64,000 nucleotides of DNA, from the NCBI GenBank assembly GCA_023896275.1, contig MLDA01000004.1, positions 62,001 to 126,000 of the forward strand, written 5' to 3'. Shown piece after piece: positions 62,511-64,000 of the stretch. This DNA is from Kocuria rosea subsp. polaris (GTDB lineage Bacteria > Actinomycetota > Actinomycetes > Actinomycetales > Micrococcaceae). The notes under the pieces were generated by a model. The model saw only the letters and a list, made by a program, of their open reading frames with translations. It was not told where the DNA came from and made no database searches. Both the position numbers and the translations under genes were made by a program. Within the stretch, counting starts at the first letter, position 1; each line of letters begins with the position of its first letter.

Positions 62511-63156
62511 TGGAACGGCGGAGAAGGCGGACGTCTTCGACTCCTTCGCCGAGATCGTCAAGGCCGTCGCGAACGGTCGCCGGCTGGAGCTGCTCGAACT
62601 CATGGCCCAGGGTGAGCACGGTGTGGACGAGCTCGCCCGGGCCACCGGGGCCGCGGTCACGACGACGTCGGCGCACCTGCAGACGCTCAAACGCGCCGGG
62701 CTCGTCGCCACGCGCCGGGAGGGCAACAGCATCCGCTACCGGCTCGCGGGCGACGACGTCGCCGAGCTCTACACCGCGGCCAAGCGCGTCGCGTTGGCGC
62801 GCTCGCCGCGACTGCGCGAGGCGCTCGAGTCCTACCTCGGCCAGCCGGCGCAGCCGGCGTCCGTGGACCCGGCCGCCGTGACCGCAGAGATGTTCGTGCT
62901 CGACGTGCGCCCGCGCGAGGAGTACGACGCGGGCCACTTCGTCTCGGCGGTCTCGATCCCGCTCGCCGAGCTTGAGGAGCGCTACGGCGAGATCCCCGAC
63001 GGGGCGCGCGTCGTGGTCTATTGCCGTGGCGAGCTGTGCCGGATGGCCCGCGAGGCCGCAGCCTGGCTGCGCGAGCGGGGCGTCGACGCGGCGGCGATGG
63101 TCGGCGGCGTCGTCGAATGGCGCGCGTCCCCGGAGGTGCATCTTGCCGTCGCGTGA
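62494..63156 (+). CDS. ArsR-type regulator fused to a rhodanese domain
   Basis: A 220-residue fusion: winged-helix ArsR domain (about 14-95; LARATGAAVTTTSAHLQTLKRAGLVATRREGN) and a C-terminal rhodanese domain (about 130-215) with catalytic Cys177 in VYCRGELCRMARE and FVLDVRPREEYDAGHFVSAVSIP. Such fusions sense or transfer sulfane sulfur. A second Cys182 in the active loop could form a disulfide or polysulfide link. It follows the decarboxylase and precedes the MFS gene by overlap, with its own promoter/operator. Confidence 0.88.
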   Translation: MNAWNSGTAEKADVFDSFAEIVKAVANGRRLELLELMAQGEHGVDELARATGAAVTTTSAHLQTLKRAGLVATRREGNSIRYRLAGDDVAELYTAAKRVALARSPRLREALESYLGQPAQPASVDPAAVTAEMFVLDVRPREEYDAGHFVSAVSIPLAELEERYGEIPDGARVVVYCRGELCRMAREAAAWLRERGVDAAAMVGGVVEWRASPEVHLAVA

Positions 63157-64000
63157 GGTGGCGCCGGCCGCGTGGGCAGCACCGGACGCCGCCGAAATCG
63201 CGCGCGTCCAGCGGCGCACCCTCGGCGTCGTCGTGATGAGCCAGGTCCTCGGTGGGGCCGGACTGGCCGCCGGGATCACCGTGGGCGCGCTGCTGGCCCA
63301 GGACATGCTCGGGTCGGAGGGGCTCGCCGGCGTTCCGACGGCCCTCTTCACCCTCGGCTCCGCGCTCGCGGCCTTCCTCGTCGGGCGCCTCACCCAACGC
63401 TGGGGCCGCCGGATCGGCCTCGGCGTCGGATTCGCCGCCGGGGGCCTCGGCGCGCTCGGCGTCGTCGCAGCGGCGGTGACCGGCGACGTCGTGCTGCTTT
63501 TCGCCTCCCTGTTCGTCTACGGGGCGGGCACCGCCACCAACCTGCAGGCCCGCTACGCCGGCACCGACCTGGCCGCGCCTCAGAAGCGCGGCACCGCCGT
63601 GAGCATCGCGCTGGTCTCGACCACGTTGGGTGCCGTCGCCGGGCCGAACCTCGTCGAGCCGCTCGGGCACTTCGCGACGGGCCTGGGCATTCCCGCGCTC
63701 GCCGGGCCGTTCCTGCTGGCCGGGGCTGCGTACTTGGCGGCCGGTGCGGCGCTGCTGGCAATGCTGCGGCCGGACCCGTTCCTGCTGGCGCGGAGCATTG
63801 AGGCCGCGGAACGGGCGGCGAGCCCGGAGCCGGACGGCCCGGTGGAAGCACCGCGCCCGGGCACCGGTGCGTACGTCGGGGCGGCGGTCATGGTGCTCAC
63901 GCAGATCGCCATGGTCGCGATCATGACGATGACGCCCGTGCACATGCGCGCCCACCATCACGGGCTCGGCGCCGTGGGCCTCGTCATCGGGCTGCACGTC
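63143..64000 (+). CDS. MFS transporter, cut by the window edge
   Basis: The first 286 codons of a major facilitator protein, running off the window. Start taken as the TTG at 63143, which follows GGAGG at six bases and overlaps the end of the ArsR-rhodanese gene by 14 bases; a GTG at 63158 is the alternative. Helices follow the MFS pattern, with the motif-A-like VGRLTQRWGRRIGLGVG between helices 2 and 3. It may export the product of the PLP cluster or a toxic sulfur compound. Confidence 0.85.
   Translation, partial: MPSREVAPAAWAAPDAAEIARVQRRTLGVVVMSQVLGGAGLAAGITVGALLAQDMLGSEGLAGVPTALFTLGSALAAFLVGRLTQRWGRRIGLGVGFAAGGLGALGVVAAAVTGDVVLLFASLFVYGAGTATNLQARYAGTDLAAPQKRGTAVSIALVSTTLGAVAGPNLVEPLGHFATGLGIPALAGPFLLAGAAYLAAGAALLAMLRPDPFLLARSIEAAERAASPEPDGPVEAPRPGTGAYVGAAVMVLTQIAMVAIMTMTPVHMRAHHHGLGAVGLVIGLHV

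Overview
The window is a continuous stretch of very GC-rich, gene-dense chromosome from an actinobacterium. The evidence is Tat-type and lipobox signals, Opp/Dpp and CUT1 sugar importers, a LuxR-type giant regulator, many GTG/TTG starts, ATGA overlaps, and a recurrent leaderless promoter layout (TAGGGT, six bases, ATG). The gene families fit Micrococcales best, but that placement is inference. I saw no rRNA, tRNA, CRISPR array, prophage or insertion sequence. The reading frame at the right edge runs out of the window.

Layout. 1-8.6 kb: housekeeping and stress genes: a nitrilase-type amidase, a sigma factor with a membrane partner, a YcaQ-type glycosylase, a DUF2087 protein, a histidine phosphatase, a lipoprotein, a LapA-like membrane protein, and an operon of ECF sigma factor, Ogt and AlkB that looks like an alkylation-damage unit. 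8.6-15.6 kb: a secreted M23 peptidase, a winged-helix regulator broken by a frameshift, a Na+/H+ antiporter, a decayed fragment of a second copy of that regulator, an alpha/beta hydrolase with an HxlR regulator, and two tandem membrane proteins. 15.7-17.1 kb: an S-box (SAM-I) riboswitch whose P1 helix overlaps the Shine-Dalgarno of an SfnB-like sulfur-acquisition flavoprotein.

17.2-25.1 kb: an alpha-galactoside locus (permeases, binding protein, GH36 alpha-galactosidase; divergent Gfo/Idh protein and LacI regulator). 25.1-33.1 kb: a polyol locus (small-molecule kinase, mannitol-dehydrogenase-family enzyme, SorC regulator, binding protein and two permeases) tied together by copies of one operator, CTCAwwTGAG, at two places. 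Neither importer has its own ATPase, so a shared MsiK-type ATPase elsewhere is expected. 33.1-36.3 kb: GntR regulator, asparaginase and aspartase (Asn to Asp to fumarate). 36.4-46.7 kb: small enzymes, a LuxR-family giant regulator, a lipoprotein, a TetR-controlled two-gene ABC exporter, a VOC protein and an esterase.

46.7-58.1 kb: a fructan (levan/inulin) locus read leftward: LacI regulator, Opp/Dpp-type importer with two ATPases, cytoplasmic GH32, Tat-exported GH32, an orphan CUT1-type binding protein and an esterase. 58.4-64 kb: a tight cluster of an SbnA-like PLP synthase, an FAD/NAD(P)-binding protein and a Y4yA-like fold-III PLP decarboxylase, followed by an ArsR-rhodanese fusion regulator (with an inverted repeat across its own start codon) and an MFS transporter. 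This last cluster is the best candidate for an undescribed pathway: it looks like synthesis and export of an amino-acid-derived small molecule.
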